Assembly (NCBI GenBank): GCA_019636245.1
Contig: JAHBXX010000009.1
Span: 1-64,000 of the forward strand
Length of the DNA: 64,000 nucleotides
Reading direction: 5' to 3'
From: Planctomycetota bacterium
GTDB taxonomy: Bacteria > Planctomycetota > UBA1135 > UBA2386
Position numbers and translations under genes: made by a program. The notes beneath the pieces were generated by a model. It was not told the DNA's origin. It searched no databases and worked only from the letters and a program-made list of their open reading frames with translations. Position 1 is the first letter of the stretch. The number at the start of each line of letters is the position of its first letter. Of this stretch, positions 30,912 through 39,812 are shown one piece after another.

Positions 30912-32353
30912 GCGGAACCACGGATCGGCAGACCATGCAGGACCGGCGCATCGAAGCCGGGCTCGCCGAGCTGTTCGGCAGCGAACGCCCGCCGGACGTC
31001 AGCGAGCGCGTGATGGCGGCGATGGAGCGGGACCCGCGGCCCGCACCGGACACCGCCGGCTCGCGATCGCGGCCATGGCTCGCCGCCGCCCTGGTGCTCC
31101 TCGGACTCGGCGTGGTGTTCGCCGTCACGCGACTGCGGCGAGAGGACGCCGCGCAGCGGGTGCTGCAGGAACCTCGCGAGCCGGCGTTCGTGGTGGTGGA
31201 GGATCTCGCGGACGTGCAGGCGCTGCCCGTCGACACGATCGCCGTCGATGCGCACGACCTCGACCACGAGGCGGTGGCGGCGCTGACCCGCCTGCAGGCG
31301 CTGCGGCACCTGCGGCTGCGCTACGGCGAGCAGGTCCGCGATCACGGCGATTCGCTGGCGCCGCGCCACGACGCGGGCAACCGCCGCTCGATCGACGACC
31401 AAGCCCTCGGTCCCTTGGCAACCCTGCTGGCGCTCGAACGGCTCGACCTCGCCGGCGCCCGCAACGTGCGTGGCCATGGCCTGCGCTTCCTGCGTGAACT
31501 GCCTCGGCTCGAGACGCTCCGCCTGCTGTGGTGCGACGTCACCGACGAAGGCGTGGAACTGCTGCCGCAGTTCCCGGCGCTGCGCGAACTGCGGATCCAC
31601 GGCAACCTGGCGATCGGCCCGGCCGGCCTGCGCGCGATCGCCGCCTGCCGACAGATCGACCACTTCGATCTCAGCGCCTGCCCGCAACTGCACGAGGACG
31701 ATCTCGTCGTGCTCGGTTCGATGCAGGGCCTGCGCAACCTGCGGCTCGACAACCTCTCGGTCCTCCGCAACGACGACCGCAGCCTGCCGACCGCAGAGGA
31801 GGCCGCCCTGCGCAGCGCGGTGATCGAGGCGGCGCAGCGCCCGGGGGCAGGCGTGACCGACAAGGTGCTGCTGGCCCTGCCGCCGCTGCGTCTGCACGTG
31901 CTCACGCTCCGGTTCGCGTCGTTCGCGGGCAATGGCATGCGGGCGATCGCGGGGATGGACCACCTGATCCTGCTCGACCTCATGGGCAACGACGGCGTGC
32001 GCGACGAGCACGTCGCTGCGCTGCCGCGTGGCCTGCTCGCGCTCGGCCTGGCCGGGTGCAGGAACCTGACCGCCGCGACCGTCGCAGGGCTGGACGGCAT
32101 GCACCTGCAGTCGCTCTCGCTCGCCGACGCGACCTGGCTCACCGACGAGGGGCTCGCGCACCTGCTCGCGCGACACCCGTTACGGCGCCACCTCGACGTC
32201 GGCCGTTGCACCGGACTCACGGCGGCCAGCGTCGATCGCCTCGTGGCAGCCTCCATCCACGATCTGCGGGTCACCGGCGTCCGCGGCTGGACGAGCGAAC
32301 TGGCGGCGCGGCTGCGGCAGCAAGGCCGGCGAATCGAGTTCCGGGTCTGGTGA
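30908..32353 (+). CDS. Membrane leucine-rich-repeat protein, candidate anti-sigma factor
   Basis: The 481-residue protein has a cytosolic segment of about 55 residues (LAELFGSERPPDVSERVMAAME, typical of the start of planctomycete anti-sigma proteins), one transmembrane helix (PWLAAALVLLGLGVVFAVT) and a large extracytoplasmic domain of leucine-rich repeats from about 135 (LRHLRLRYGEQVRD; LERLDLAGARNVRGHGL; LRELRIHGNLAIGPAGLRAI; LLALGLAGCRNL). It is translationally coupled to the ECF sigma gene. A plausible role is to sense an external ligand through the LRR and release the sigma factor. No zinc-binding anti-sigma motif is seen. Confidence 0.75.
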   Translation: MSGTTDRQTMQDRRIEAGLAELFGSERPPDVSERVMAAMERDPRPAPDTAGSRSRPWLAAALVLLGLGVVFAVTRLRREDAAQRVLQEPREPAFVVVEDLADVQALPVDTIAVDAHDLDHEAVAALTRLQALRHLRLRYGEQVRDHGDSLAPRHDAGNRRSIDDQALGPLATLLALERLDLAGARNVRGHGLRFLRELPRLETLRLLWCDVTDEGVELLPQFPALRELRIHGNLAIGPAGLRAIAACRQIDHFDLSACPQLHEDDLVVLGSMQGLRNLRLDNLSVLRNDDRSLPTAEEAALRSAVIEAAQRPGAGVTDKVLLALPPLRLHVLTLRFASFAGNGMRAIAGMDHLILLDLMGNDGVRDEHVAALPRGLLALGLAGCRNLTAATVAGLDGMHLQSLSLADATWLTDEGLAHLLARHPLRRHLDVGRCTGLTAASVDRLVAASIHDLRVTGVRGWTSELAARLRQQGRRIEFRVW

Positions 32354-32360
32354 GCAGGGG

Positions 32361-33200
32361 ATGAAGCGGCCGCCGCGCGGCGGCCGGCCGAAACCGGGCA
32401 GTCCGTTCGAACGTGGCGGCTCCATCCCGTATCCTGCTCGCCCCTCTTTCCCCGGCTTCGACCGCGTGTACTCCCTCCTCCTCTGCAGCGCCCTCGGCCT
32501 CCTGGTCGGCCTCGGCGGCTTCCTGCTCGACTGGTGGCACTGGGCCTTCCTGGTCCCCATCGCGCTCGTCGTGGCGTTCGTCGCCTGGATCCTGGTCGCC
32601 CGGCGGCTGGCGCGCCGGCTGCAACCGGCGATGGCCCGCGTGCAGAAGCAACTCGAGGCCGGCCTGTGGGCGCCGGCGATGCAGAGCCTCGAGGACCTGC
32701 TGCCGATGGGCCGGTGGATCCCGCTGCTGCGCGGCCAGGTGCTGGCGCAGATGGGCATGCTCGCCTACCAGTCGGGCGAGACCGACAGGGCGGTGCAGCT
32801 GCTCGGCGGCGCGTCGCTGCGCAACCCCGAGGCGCGCCTGCTGCTGGCCTGCATCCACTACAAGAAGGGCGACGCGCCGCGTGCGCTCGAGGCGCTGAAA
32901 CTCGCGGCCGCCGTCAACAAGAAGCACGCCCTGCTGCACAACACCTACGCCTGGATGCTGCACAAGTCGGAGCGCGCCGACGAGGCCCAGGCGGTGCTGG
33001 CGGCGTTCGCCAAGCGCGACCCGAACAACGCGCCGACCAAGGACAACCTGCTGCGGCTGCAGAACCGCACCCGGATGTCGATGCAGGCCTTCGACGTGCA
33101 CTGGTACGCGCTCGGGCTCGAACGGCCGCCGCAGGCGATGGGCACGCTGCGCCGCGCGCCGAAGGGCTTCCGCGAGCCGCCCAAGCGCCGCGGCGGCTAG
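32361..33200 (+). CDS. Membrane-anchored TPR protein
   Basis: The 279-residue protein has a basic proline-rich N-terminus and two hydrophobic segments (about 35-57, VYSLLLCSALGLLVGLGGFL, and 60-82, WAFLVPIALVVAFVAWILVA). A cytoplasmic helical-repeat region follows with TPR-like motifs (LLLACIHYKKGDAPRALEAL; LHNTYAWMLHKSERADEAQAVL). The function is unknown. It starts 7 nt after the LRR gene and precedes an Old Yellow Enzyme gene by 4 nt, so the three may be one transcript. Confidence 0.8.
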   Translation: MKRPPRGGRPKPGSPFERGGSIPYPARPSFPGFDRVYSLLLCSALGLLVGLGGFLLDWWHWAFLVPIALVVAFVAWILVARRLARRLQPAMARVQKQLEAGLWAPAMQSLEDLLPMGRWIPLLRGQVLAQMGMLAYQSGETDRAVQLLGGASLRNPEARLLLACIHYKKGDAPRALEALKLAAAVNKKHALLHNTYAWMLHKSERADEAQAVLAAFAKRDPNNAPTKDNLLRLQNRTRMSMQAFDVHWYALGLERPPQAMGTLRRAPKGFREPPKRRGG

Positions 33201-33204
33201 ACCG

Positions 33205-34677
33205 ATGGCCTCCGGCCCGCCGACCGTGCGCCACGCCGTGCCGCCGGCGCACTGGCCGACCGCCGCCGAGGCGGCGCGTGCGCTGCTGTTCACGCCGATC
33301 CGGCTCGGTCCGCTGCTCGTCGCCACGCGCACCTGGGTGCCGGCGATGGTGCCCTGGCGCGCCAGCGAGGACGGCTTCGTCACGCCCAACGTGCTCGACT
33401 GGTACGGCCGCTTCGCCGATGGCCGGCCGGGCGTGCTGGTGGTCGAGGCGACCGGCATCCGCGACGTGCCGAGCGGCCCGCTCTTGCGGGTCTCGCACGA
33501 TCGCTTCGTGCCGGGCCTGCGCGAGCTGGTGCGCGTCGTGCGCGAGCGCAGCGGCGGCGAGACGCGACTCCTGCTGCAGATCCTCGACTTCCTGGCCATC
33601 CGGCGCCGGCCCGAGAAGGCGAAGTACTTCGCCCGCTTCCTGCAGCTCACCGAGCGCCACCGCGACGCCGTGCACGAACGGTTCGGCGCCGCGGCGGCGG
33701 CCGACGACGACGGGCTGCGGGCGCTGCTGGCCGCGCAGGACGACGCCGTGCTGCGGTCGATCCTGTCGCCCCGCGAGTTCCGCGACTACGCGTACGGCCA
33801 GCGCGAGGAGGTCGGCGACCTGCATCTGCCGCACGTGCGCGACCTGCCGCGCGTGCTGCCGGGCCTGTTCGCCGATGCGGCGGCGCGCGCCCGCGACGCC
33901 GGCTTCGACGGCGTCGAACTGCACTACGCGCATGCCTACACCATGGCATCGTTCCTGTCGCGCACCAACGATCGCGACGACGGCTACGGCGGCACGCCCG
34001 CCGCGCGGCGGCGGCTGCCGTTGGAGGTGTTCGCGGCGGTGCGCGCCCGCACCGGCCCCGACTTCTGCACCGGCGCGCGCTTCCTCGGCGACGACGTGAT
34101 CGCCGGCGGCAGCCGCATCGAGGACGCGGTGGAGCACGGCGTCGCCTTCGCGGCCGCTGGTTTCGACTTCCTGTCGATCAGCAAGGGCGGCCGGTTCGAC
34201 GACGCCAAGCAGCCGAACGTCGGCGAAGCCGCGTATCCGTACACCGGCCCGTCGGGACACGAGTGCATGCCGACGGTGAAGGGCGACCTGCTGGGCCCTT
34301 TCGGCCGCAACGTGCCGCTGGCCGCGGCGATCCGCGCCGCCGTGCGCGCAGCGGGACGGGCGACGCCGATCGTCACCGCCGGCGGCATCTGCGACTTCGC
34401 CCAGGCCGAGGCGATCCTGCAGGCCGGCCACGCCGACCTGATCGCCGCCGCGCGCCAGAGCCTCGCCGACCCGGACTGGTGGCGGAAGATGCGCCTCGGA
34501 CGCGGCGCCGAGATCCGCCGCTGCAAATTCACGAACTACTGCGAGGGACTCGACCAGCGGCACAAGGAGGTCACCTGCCAGCTCTGGGACCGCGACTTCG
34601 CGGCGGCGGACGGCGACCGGGTGCCGCGCAGCGCCGACGGCAAGCGGCGCCTGCTGCCGCCGCCGTGGCAGCCGTGA
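33205..34677 (+). CDS. NADH:flavin oxidoreductase, Old Yellow Enzyme family
   Basis: The 490-residue FMN-dependent TIM-barrel enzyme reduces activated C=C bonds with NAD(P)H. It has the active-site block FDGVELHYAHAYTMASFLSR followed by TNDRDDGYGG, and the late FMN-phosphate region IVTAGGICDFAQAEAIL, then HADLIAAARQSLADPDW. An insertion at about 130-215 is larger than in short OYEs. Cysteines near the C-terminus (RRCKFTNYCEGL, then EVTCQLW) occupy the place of the [4Fe-4S] motif of 2,4-dienoyl-CoA reductase types but lack its exact spacing, and there is no second NAD domain. Substrate unknown. Confidence 0.88.
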   Translation: MASGPPTVRHAVPPAHWPTAAEAARALLFTPIRLGPLLVATRTWVPAMVPWRASEDGFVTPNVLDWYGRFADGRPGVLVVEATGIRDVPSGPLLRVSHDRFVPGLRELVRVVRERSGGETRLLLQILDFLAIRRRPEKAKYFARFLQLTERHRDAVHERFGAAAAADDDGLRALLAAQDDAVLRSILSPREFRDYAYGQREEVGDLHLPHVRDLPRVLPGLFADAAARARDAGFDGVELHYAHAYTMASFLSRTNDRDDGYGGTPAARRRLPLEVFAAVRARTGPDFCTGARFLGDDVIAGGSRIEDAVEHGVAFAAAGFDFLSISKGGRFDDAKQPNVGEAAYPYTGPSGHECMPTVKGDLLGPFGRNVPLAAAIRAAVRAAGRATPIVTAGGICDFAQAEAILQAGHADLIAAARQSLADPDWWRKMRLGRGAEIRRCKFTNYCEGLDQRHKEVTCQLWDRDFAAADGDRVPRSADGKRRLLPPPWQP

Positions 34678-34851
34678 GCGCGGCGGGAGTCCGGGGAGGG
34701 GGCAGCGCGGCGGCCACCCGCACCGCCCCGCGTGCGGGTCCGCTGGGCCATGGAGGGCTGCATCGCCCACGAGTCGTTGGCCACCGTGACCCCTGGAGGC
34801 GAGGCATTCGCCTCAACGCACTGTCGCGATCCGGTCGATGCGATCGGCACC

Positions 34852-35238
34852 ATGGAGAAGCGTGCCGCATTGTTCCTCGTGCTGGCGCTCGGCGGCGGCT
34901 ACGCCGCCTGGACCCACTGGGACGTGATCGCCGAGAAGCTCAGCGTCGTCGACTTCAGTCCCGGCCGGCTGAAGGCGATCGAACTCGCCAAGGACTCGAG
35001 CGACTTCGAGCGCGGCTCCACCAACTGGCAGTACCTGCAGTCGCGGCACCGACGCCGCGAGATCGATCTGCCGGCCGAGCCGTGGTCGGCCGAGCCGATC
35101 GTCGGTGAGTCGTACCGCGTGGTCGCACGCTGGACCGAGGACGGCGACCGCGTCGTGGTGGCCTTCCGCGTCGACGTCGCCAAGCGCACGGTGGACTACG
35201 AAGGCGCGCTGGGCGACGCCCCGGCGACGCCGCGCTGA
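34852..35238 (+). CDS. Small membrane-anchored protein of unknown function
   Basis: The 128-residue protein has an N-terminal signal anchor (RAALFLVLALGGGYAAWTHW) and a soluble extracytoplasmic domain (VVARWTEDGDRVVVAFRVDV near the end). No family is recognised. ATG 34852 is chosen so that the hydrophobic segment is N-terminal. The longer frame upstream has no signal features. No clear Shine-Dalgarno. Confidence 0.65.
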   Translation: MEKRAALFLVLALGGGYAAWTHWDVIAEKLSVVDFSPGRLKAIELAKDSSDFERGSTNWQYLQSRHRRREIDLPAEPWSAEPIVGESYRVVARWTEDGDRVVVAFRVDVAKRTVDYEGALGDAPATPR

Positions 35239-35388
35239 CGCCGCCGTCTCCTCGCCCCGCCACGCCGCTGGTGAAGACGCTCACGAACTCGCGGTTCCGC
35301 CGCCTGCCCAGCCCGCATCCGCCTCCTGACGCCGCACGGCCCTCCCGGCCGCCATGGCAGCCGTGAACCCTGCCGCTACCATCGCGGC

Positions 35389-37707
35389 GTGAGGAACCGC
35401 CGCCACGCCGTCGCCGCCTTCGCCCTCCTCCTCGCCACCGCGACCGCCCAGAACCCACCCGGCCCCGAGGCCGACCTGCGCAGCAAGTCGATCGACACCC
35501 GCCTGCAGGCGATCGACGCCCTCGGCGCCAGCGGCCGCGCCGACGTCGACCGGTGGCTCGCGCCGCTGCTCGGCGACAAGGACTGGGAAGTGCAGGAACG
35601 CGCCGCGATGGCGCTCGGCGCCGCGCGCTGCCAGCCAGCCCACAAGGCGCTGCTCGCGCTCGCGCTCGACGGCGACGTCGTGCGCGTCCGCATCGCCGCG
35701 GCCCGCGCCGCGGCGGCGATCGACGCGCCGGCGGCGGCCGCGTGGCTGCTCGACAAGGCCAAGGGCAAGAACCCGGCACGGGCGCTCGAGGCGCTGTCGC
35801 TGGTGAACCGCAACCAGCCGCCCGTGGCCGACGCCGACCGGCTGCAGAGGCTGCTGCGCCACGAGGACCGCGCCCTGCGCGAGGCCGCGGCCGTGGCCTG
35901 GCTCGAGTGCGCCGCCGAACGCGCCGAGGCGCTGCGCAAGCTGCTCGCCGAGCCGTTCCTGGTCGTTCGCTGCCGGGCGCTGGAGGCGGTCGCCGAGGCG
36001 CCGCGCGCCGACGACCTCGCCCCGCTGCAGGAACTGCTGCGCGGCGGCCGCCAGCACGAGGTCGTCGAACGGCGTCTGCTGCGCGCGCTCGCCGCCGCGC
36101 TGGCGTTGCCCCATGACGACCTGCCGGGCCGCGCCGGCGACGTCCTCCAGGGCGCCGGCAGCGAGGGCCTGCCGATGACGAGGCGTGCGCGGCTGGCCGC
36201 GCTGCTGGCCCGCGGCGAGAAACCCGTGTTCACGCCGGCACAGGCGGTGGCGGCGCTGCAGCCGGCCCTGACCGCCGGCGACGGCGGGGCGCGGGCCGCG
36301 GCGGCGAAGGCGCTGCGCGAGGTCGGCGGCGAACAGGCGCTGGCCGCGGCGCGCGCGCACTTCCCCCGCGAGACCGACCGCCGCGTGCAGGCGCAGCTCG
36401 TCGAGACCGTGGCGGCGCTGCAGCCGGCCACCACCGAGGCCGGCGCCGCGTGGCTGGTCGAGGTGGCGCAGAGCGGTCTCGACGACCACGTGCGCGAGCG
36501 GGCCGTCGTGCGGCTCGGCCGCTCGGGGGCCAAAGGCGCCACCGCGGTGCTGGCCGGCCTGCTCGAGCACCGGCAGTGGACGCTGGCCGTCTGCGCCGCG
36601 GTCTCGCTCGGCATGACCGACGCCGACGCCGCGCTGCCGCCGCTGCTGCAGCTGCTGCAGCACGGGGAATGGACGCGCCGCGGCGCCGCCGTCATCGGCC
36701 TTATGCACTGGAACCGCGCCGAGGTGGTCGACCCGCTGGTCGGCATGCTCGCCGATCCGCACCCCACGGTCGCCGGCACCGCGCACGCCGCACTGCAGAC
36801 GATCGCCCAGCGCTACGACGTCGCCGCCACGGCGAAGGCCTGGCGCGCGTTCTGGACCCAGCACAAGGACACGCACGCGTTCGTCGACCGCGCCGCCTCG
36901 ATCGACAAGGCCAAACGCTTCGGCTACGCGGTGCCCGACGCGGAGATCTACCAGGGCCTCGACGTGGTCGTGTTCACCAGCCGCGGCGACCACATCGAAC
37001 AGCTGCTGCAGGAACTCAAGATCGCCCACCGCACCACCGAAGCAGGCAGGATCGCGCCGAGCTGCGTGCATCCGGAGGCGATCTTCGTCGCCAACTGCAC
37101 CGGCGAGATCGCCGCCGACGACGTGATCCCGCTGGCGTGGTTCGTGCGCACCGGCGGCTCGCTGTTCGGATCGTGCTGGGCGCTGTCGCAGACGATCGCG
37201 CGGTTGCACCCTGGCGTCGTGCAGCAGGCCCGCACCGCCGACCAGGTGCTCGACGAGGTGCGCGCCAGCCCGGTGCGGCGCGACAGCCCGCTGCTGAACG
37301 GCGTGTTCCCGCCGGCCGTGGTGCCGATCTACCACCTCGAGGGTGCCCACCTGATCGACGTGCTCGATCCGGAGTGGTGCGACGTGCTGATCGACAGCCC
37401 CGACGCGGCCGAGCGCTGGGGTTGCGGCAACCTGGCGGCGTGGTTCTTCTCCGGCCACGGCGTGCTGTTCGACTCGGCGAACCACTTCGACCTGCAGGGC
37501 CTGCAGACGGCGCCCGACCTGAAGACCGCCGAGCAGCGGCAGGCCTACGCGGTCGACCACATGGGCATGTCGTTCGCGACCTGGCGGACGACGCGCACGG
37601 CGGCGCACTGGAAGCAGGCCCGACGGGCCGGCCGCAGCGTGCCCGACCTGTCGGCCTTCCGGCTGCTGACGAACTTCGTGCGCAGCAAGCGCATGGCGGA
37701 GTACTGA
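35389..37707 (+). CDS. Secreted HEAT-repeat protein with C-terminal amidotransferase-like domain
   Basis: The 772-residue protein has a signal peptide (RHAVAAFALLLATATA). HEAT-type armadillo repeats run from about 30 to 480 (VQERAAMALGAARCQPAHKAL; VRERAVVRLGRSGAKGATAVL; RRGAAVIGLMHWNRAEVVDPL). The C-terminal domain from about 510 resembles ThuA or DUF4159-type folds (LDVVVFTSRGDHIEQLLQEL; GGSLFGSCWALSQTIARLHP; WFFSGHGVLFDSANHFD). The SGHG/GSCW elements recall class I glutamine amidotransferase-like proteins, but a full catalytic triad is not evident. GTG 35389 is the proposed start. Confidence 0.8.
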   Translation: MRNRRHAVAAFALLLATATAQNPPGPEADLRSKSIDTRLQAIDALGASGRADVDRWLAPLLGDKDWEVQERAAMALGAARCQPAHKALLALALDGDVVRVRIAAARAAAAIDAPAAAAWLLDKAKGKNPARALEALSLVNRNQPPVADADRLQRLLRHEDRALREAAAVAWLECAAERAEALRKLLAEPFLVVRCRALEAVAEAPRADDLAPLQELLRGGRQHEVVERRLLRALAAALALPHDDLPGRAGDVLQGAGSEGLPMTRRARLAALLARGEKPVFTPAQAVAALQPALTAGDGGARAAAAKALREVGGEQALAAARAHFPRETDRRVQAQLVETVAALQPATTEAGAAWLVEVAQSGLDDHVRERAVVRLGRSGAKGATAVLAGLLEHRQWTLAVCAAVSLGMTDADAALPPLLQLLQHGEWTRRGAAVIGLMHWNRAEVVDPLVGMLADPHPTVAGTAHAALQTIAQRYDVAATAKAWRAFWTQHKDTHAFVDRAASIDKAKRFGYAVPDAEIYQGLDVVVFTSRGDHIEQLLQELKIAHRTTEAGRIAPSCVHPEAIFVANCTGEIAADDVIPLAWFVRTGGSLFGSCWALSQTIARLHPGVVQQARTADQVLDEVRASPVRRDSPLLNGVFPPAVVPIYHLEGAHLIDVLDPEWCDVLIDSPDAAERWGCGNLAAWFFSGHGVLFDSANHFDLQGLQTAPDLKTAEQRQAYAVDHMGMSFATWRTTRTAAHWKQARRAGRSVPDLSAFRLLTNFVRSKRMAEY

Positions 37708-38015
37708 CCCGCCGACGGCTGGGGCCTGTCTGGCGCTCTCGCCTGCAGCAGTTACCCAGGCGCGACGACACGCTGGATCTGCGCATACTTCCGAAGAGCC
37801 AGCCGATGGCTTCGGGACCGAAACGGCCGATCGGAAGGCACCGATGACCGAATCGTCAACGATTGTCCGCGCAGAGCCCGCAGCCAGCGGTGTCGTGCGT
37901 GACCGAGAACTGGATCGTGACGATGCGAGCCGGCCGGTCGCTAGTGGCAACGCAGCAGACGGCCGCCCGCCTGCCGCCTATCGAGGACCACGCCGCCGTC
38001 CTTCGAAGGCTCCGT
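37708..38015. other. Gene-free interval between convergent genes
   Basis: These 308 bases separate the HEAT-repeat gene and the minus-strand Kelch gene. There is no credible reading frame. A small stem is possible around 37790-37815 (CGAAGAGCCAGCC with GGCTTCG). No copy of the GATGGCAAG element is present. Confidence 0.6.
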
Positions 38016-39428
38016 TCAGTACGAGCCGACGGTTGAGCGCACGGCGTTCGACAGCGACAGGTTGTAGATAGACCCGAAGGAGTCGAAGCTGAGCTGCGCC
38101 GCTTGGTTGAGGATCGCGAGGCCGAACCAGCTCGGGTCGTTGGGGATCGCCAGAGACCACGCGTGCGTTGGCGGAATGAGCTCCTGGATGTCGAGCGTGG
38201 TCCGAAGCACGCACGAACCTGCCGCCCCATAAATGCCGCCGATCGGCACCACGATGGGCGTGAGCCCGACCACCATCAGCGGGATCGACATCGCGTCGAT
38301 GTTGGCGACAGCGAGCAACATCGAGGTGCCCATCACGGGCCGCTGCACAACCTGCAGCGCCATGGTGCCCGCTGGTCCGGGGCAGCCGGCACCATACGAC
38401 GTCGCTGTCGCCGGCCCCACGCCGGTCAGAACCCACGTATCGTCGACCGGGTTGGTGCTCGCCCAACCCGAGCCGGTGCCCAGGAAGCCACCGTGCAGCA
38501 CGCCTCCCCCGCGCCAGCTGTCGTAGAAGCCGCAAGGGTTGTTCCGCGCCGGCGGCGGCGAGAGGATCGGCGCCTGCACCCACGCCACGCCGTCGAATTC
38601 CCAGGTCTCGTTCGACTTGGGAATGAAGTACGAGAGGCCGCCGAACCGCACCAGACGAGCGCGACTCGAGTCGAAGAACATCAGGTGGTTCGACCGCGGC
38701 GACGGGATCTGACTCGCCACCAGCATCCAGTCCAGGCCGTCCCACTCCCAATGGTCGCGCGCGGCGTCGTAGCTCGGTTGCCCGCCCCCGGGGAACTGGT
38801 TCACTCCCCAGCCACCGACCAACGCCAAGCGACTGCGGTTGCCGTCAAATGCCATTTGCGAGTAGCCGCGAGCGGAGGGCACGTTGGCTGGGAATGCCTG
38901 CTGCCAGTTGGCGCCGTCCCACTCCCAGGTGTCGTTCAGGTACCCGCCCCCAGCATCGGCGCCGCCGAACAGCAGGCACTTCTGCAGCAGCGGGTCGTAG
39001 GCGAACGCCGCAGCGGCCCGAGGCGATGGTTGCACCGTCGTCGCGACCGGGGTCCAGGCGGCACCATCCCACTCCCAGGTGTCGTTCAGCATACCCGTCG
39101 GTGAGCGCCAACCGCCAAACAGGACCACTCTGCCGCGGGCCTCGTCGAACGCCATCATGTGGCCCTTCCGCGATGGCGGTGCAGTCGTCGGCGCCACCAG
39201 CGACCATTGCCCATCCCAGATCCACGTGTCACCGTAGGTAGGGCCCGCTGAGCCAGCGAAGGTCCCGGCGACCCCGCCCCCAAAGAGCACTCCGAAACCG
39301 GTATGCCGGTCGAAGGCCGCCGCGGCGACCCCACGTGCCGGCCCCGTCACCGGCTGCAGGAACCACTCTTCTTGCGCAACGAGACCACCCATCGACAGCG
39401 CGAGGGCAATTGGAGCAACGGTCTGCAT
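38016..39428 (-). CDS. Secreted Kelch-repeat protein
   Basis: The 470-residue protein has a signal peptide (MQTVAPIALALSMGGLVAQ). Kelch beta-propeller blades follow, each with the pattern W(E/I)WDG...W ... R..H.MAFD..R.RVVLFGG, for example GHMMAFDEARGRVVLFGGW, AFAYDPLLQKCLLFGGA and YSQMAFDGNRSRLALVGGWG. The C-terminal module from about 335 (TSYGAGCPGPAGTMALQVVQ, then GSCVLRTTLDIQEL) recurs in other secreted proteins here. The start is set at the signal peptide ATG (39428). Its codons use A and T at third positions more often than most genes of the window. Confidence 0.85.
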   Translation of the reverse strand: MQTVAPIALALSMGGLVAQEEWFLQPVTGPARGVAAAAFDRHTGFGVLFGGGVAGTFAGSAGPTYGDTWIWDGQWSLVAPTTAPPSRKGHMMAFDEARGRVVLFGGWRSPTGMLNDTWEWDGAAWTPVATTVQPSPRAAAAFAYDPLLQKCLLFGGADAGGGYLNDTWEWDGANWQQAFPANVPSARGYSQMAFDGNRSRLALVGGWGVNQFPGGGQPSYDAARDHWEWDGLDWMLVASQIPSPRSNHLMFFDSSRARLVRFGGLSYFIPKSNETWEFDGVAWVQAPILSPPPARNNPCGFYDSWRGGGVLHGGFLGTGSGWASTNPVDDTWVLTGVGPATATSYGAGCPGPAGTMALQVVQRPVMGTSMLLAVANIDAMSIPLMVVGLTPIVVPIGGIYGAAGSCVLRTTLDIQELIPPTHAWSLAIPNDPSWFGLAILNQAAQLSFDSFGSIYNLSLSNAVRSTVGSY

Positions 39429-39812
39429 GGCGGCGCAGGCTACCCCTCTCTCCCCGATCTTCAAGCTGCCGTGGTCCTGCTCCGGGGTGCCCCGGCGTGC
39501 GGAGTCGAGGTGACGAACTTGAGCTCGAGCTCCTCGATCTTGGTCCGCACCTACTGCGCAGCACGAGGTCGGCGGCTCCCCGCCAACCGGGCTTTGCGGC
39601 GTCCCGAACGTCGGCCCGACGGGTCCCGCTGCGAGGACTGCAGGGCGAACGCTGCCCTTGGCACACGGGTCGCAGCCGCTCGCACTTGGGTAGCGCACCA
39701 CCCTCCGCTCGGAGCGGATGCAAACGCCCTCGCGTGGAAACACCATTCCGTGTCACCAGGCAGCCAGCGGCTCATCTCGCGATGCCGCCCGCGCCGGCGC
39801 GGACGGCTGCTG
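39429..39812. other. Gene-free interval upstream of the Kelch gene
   Basis: These 384 bases between two minus-strand genes (kinase stop and Kelch start) must hold the Kelch promoter. No convincing reading frame, repeat or promoter consensus was found. Confidence 0.5.

Noticed and set aside
34501..34600. [4Fe-4S] cluster motif in the Old Yellow Enzyme homologue
   Set aside because: The cysteine spacing (C-x5-C-x11-C) does not match the CxxCxxxC-type motif and no second NAD-binding domain follows.
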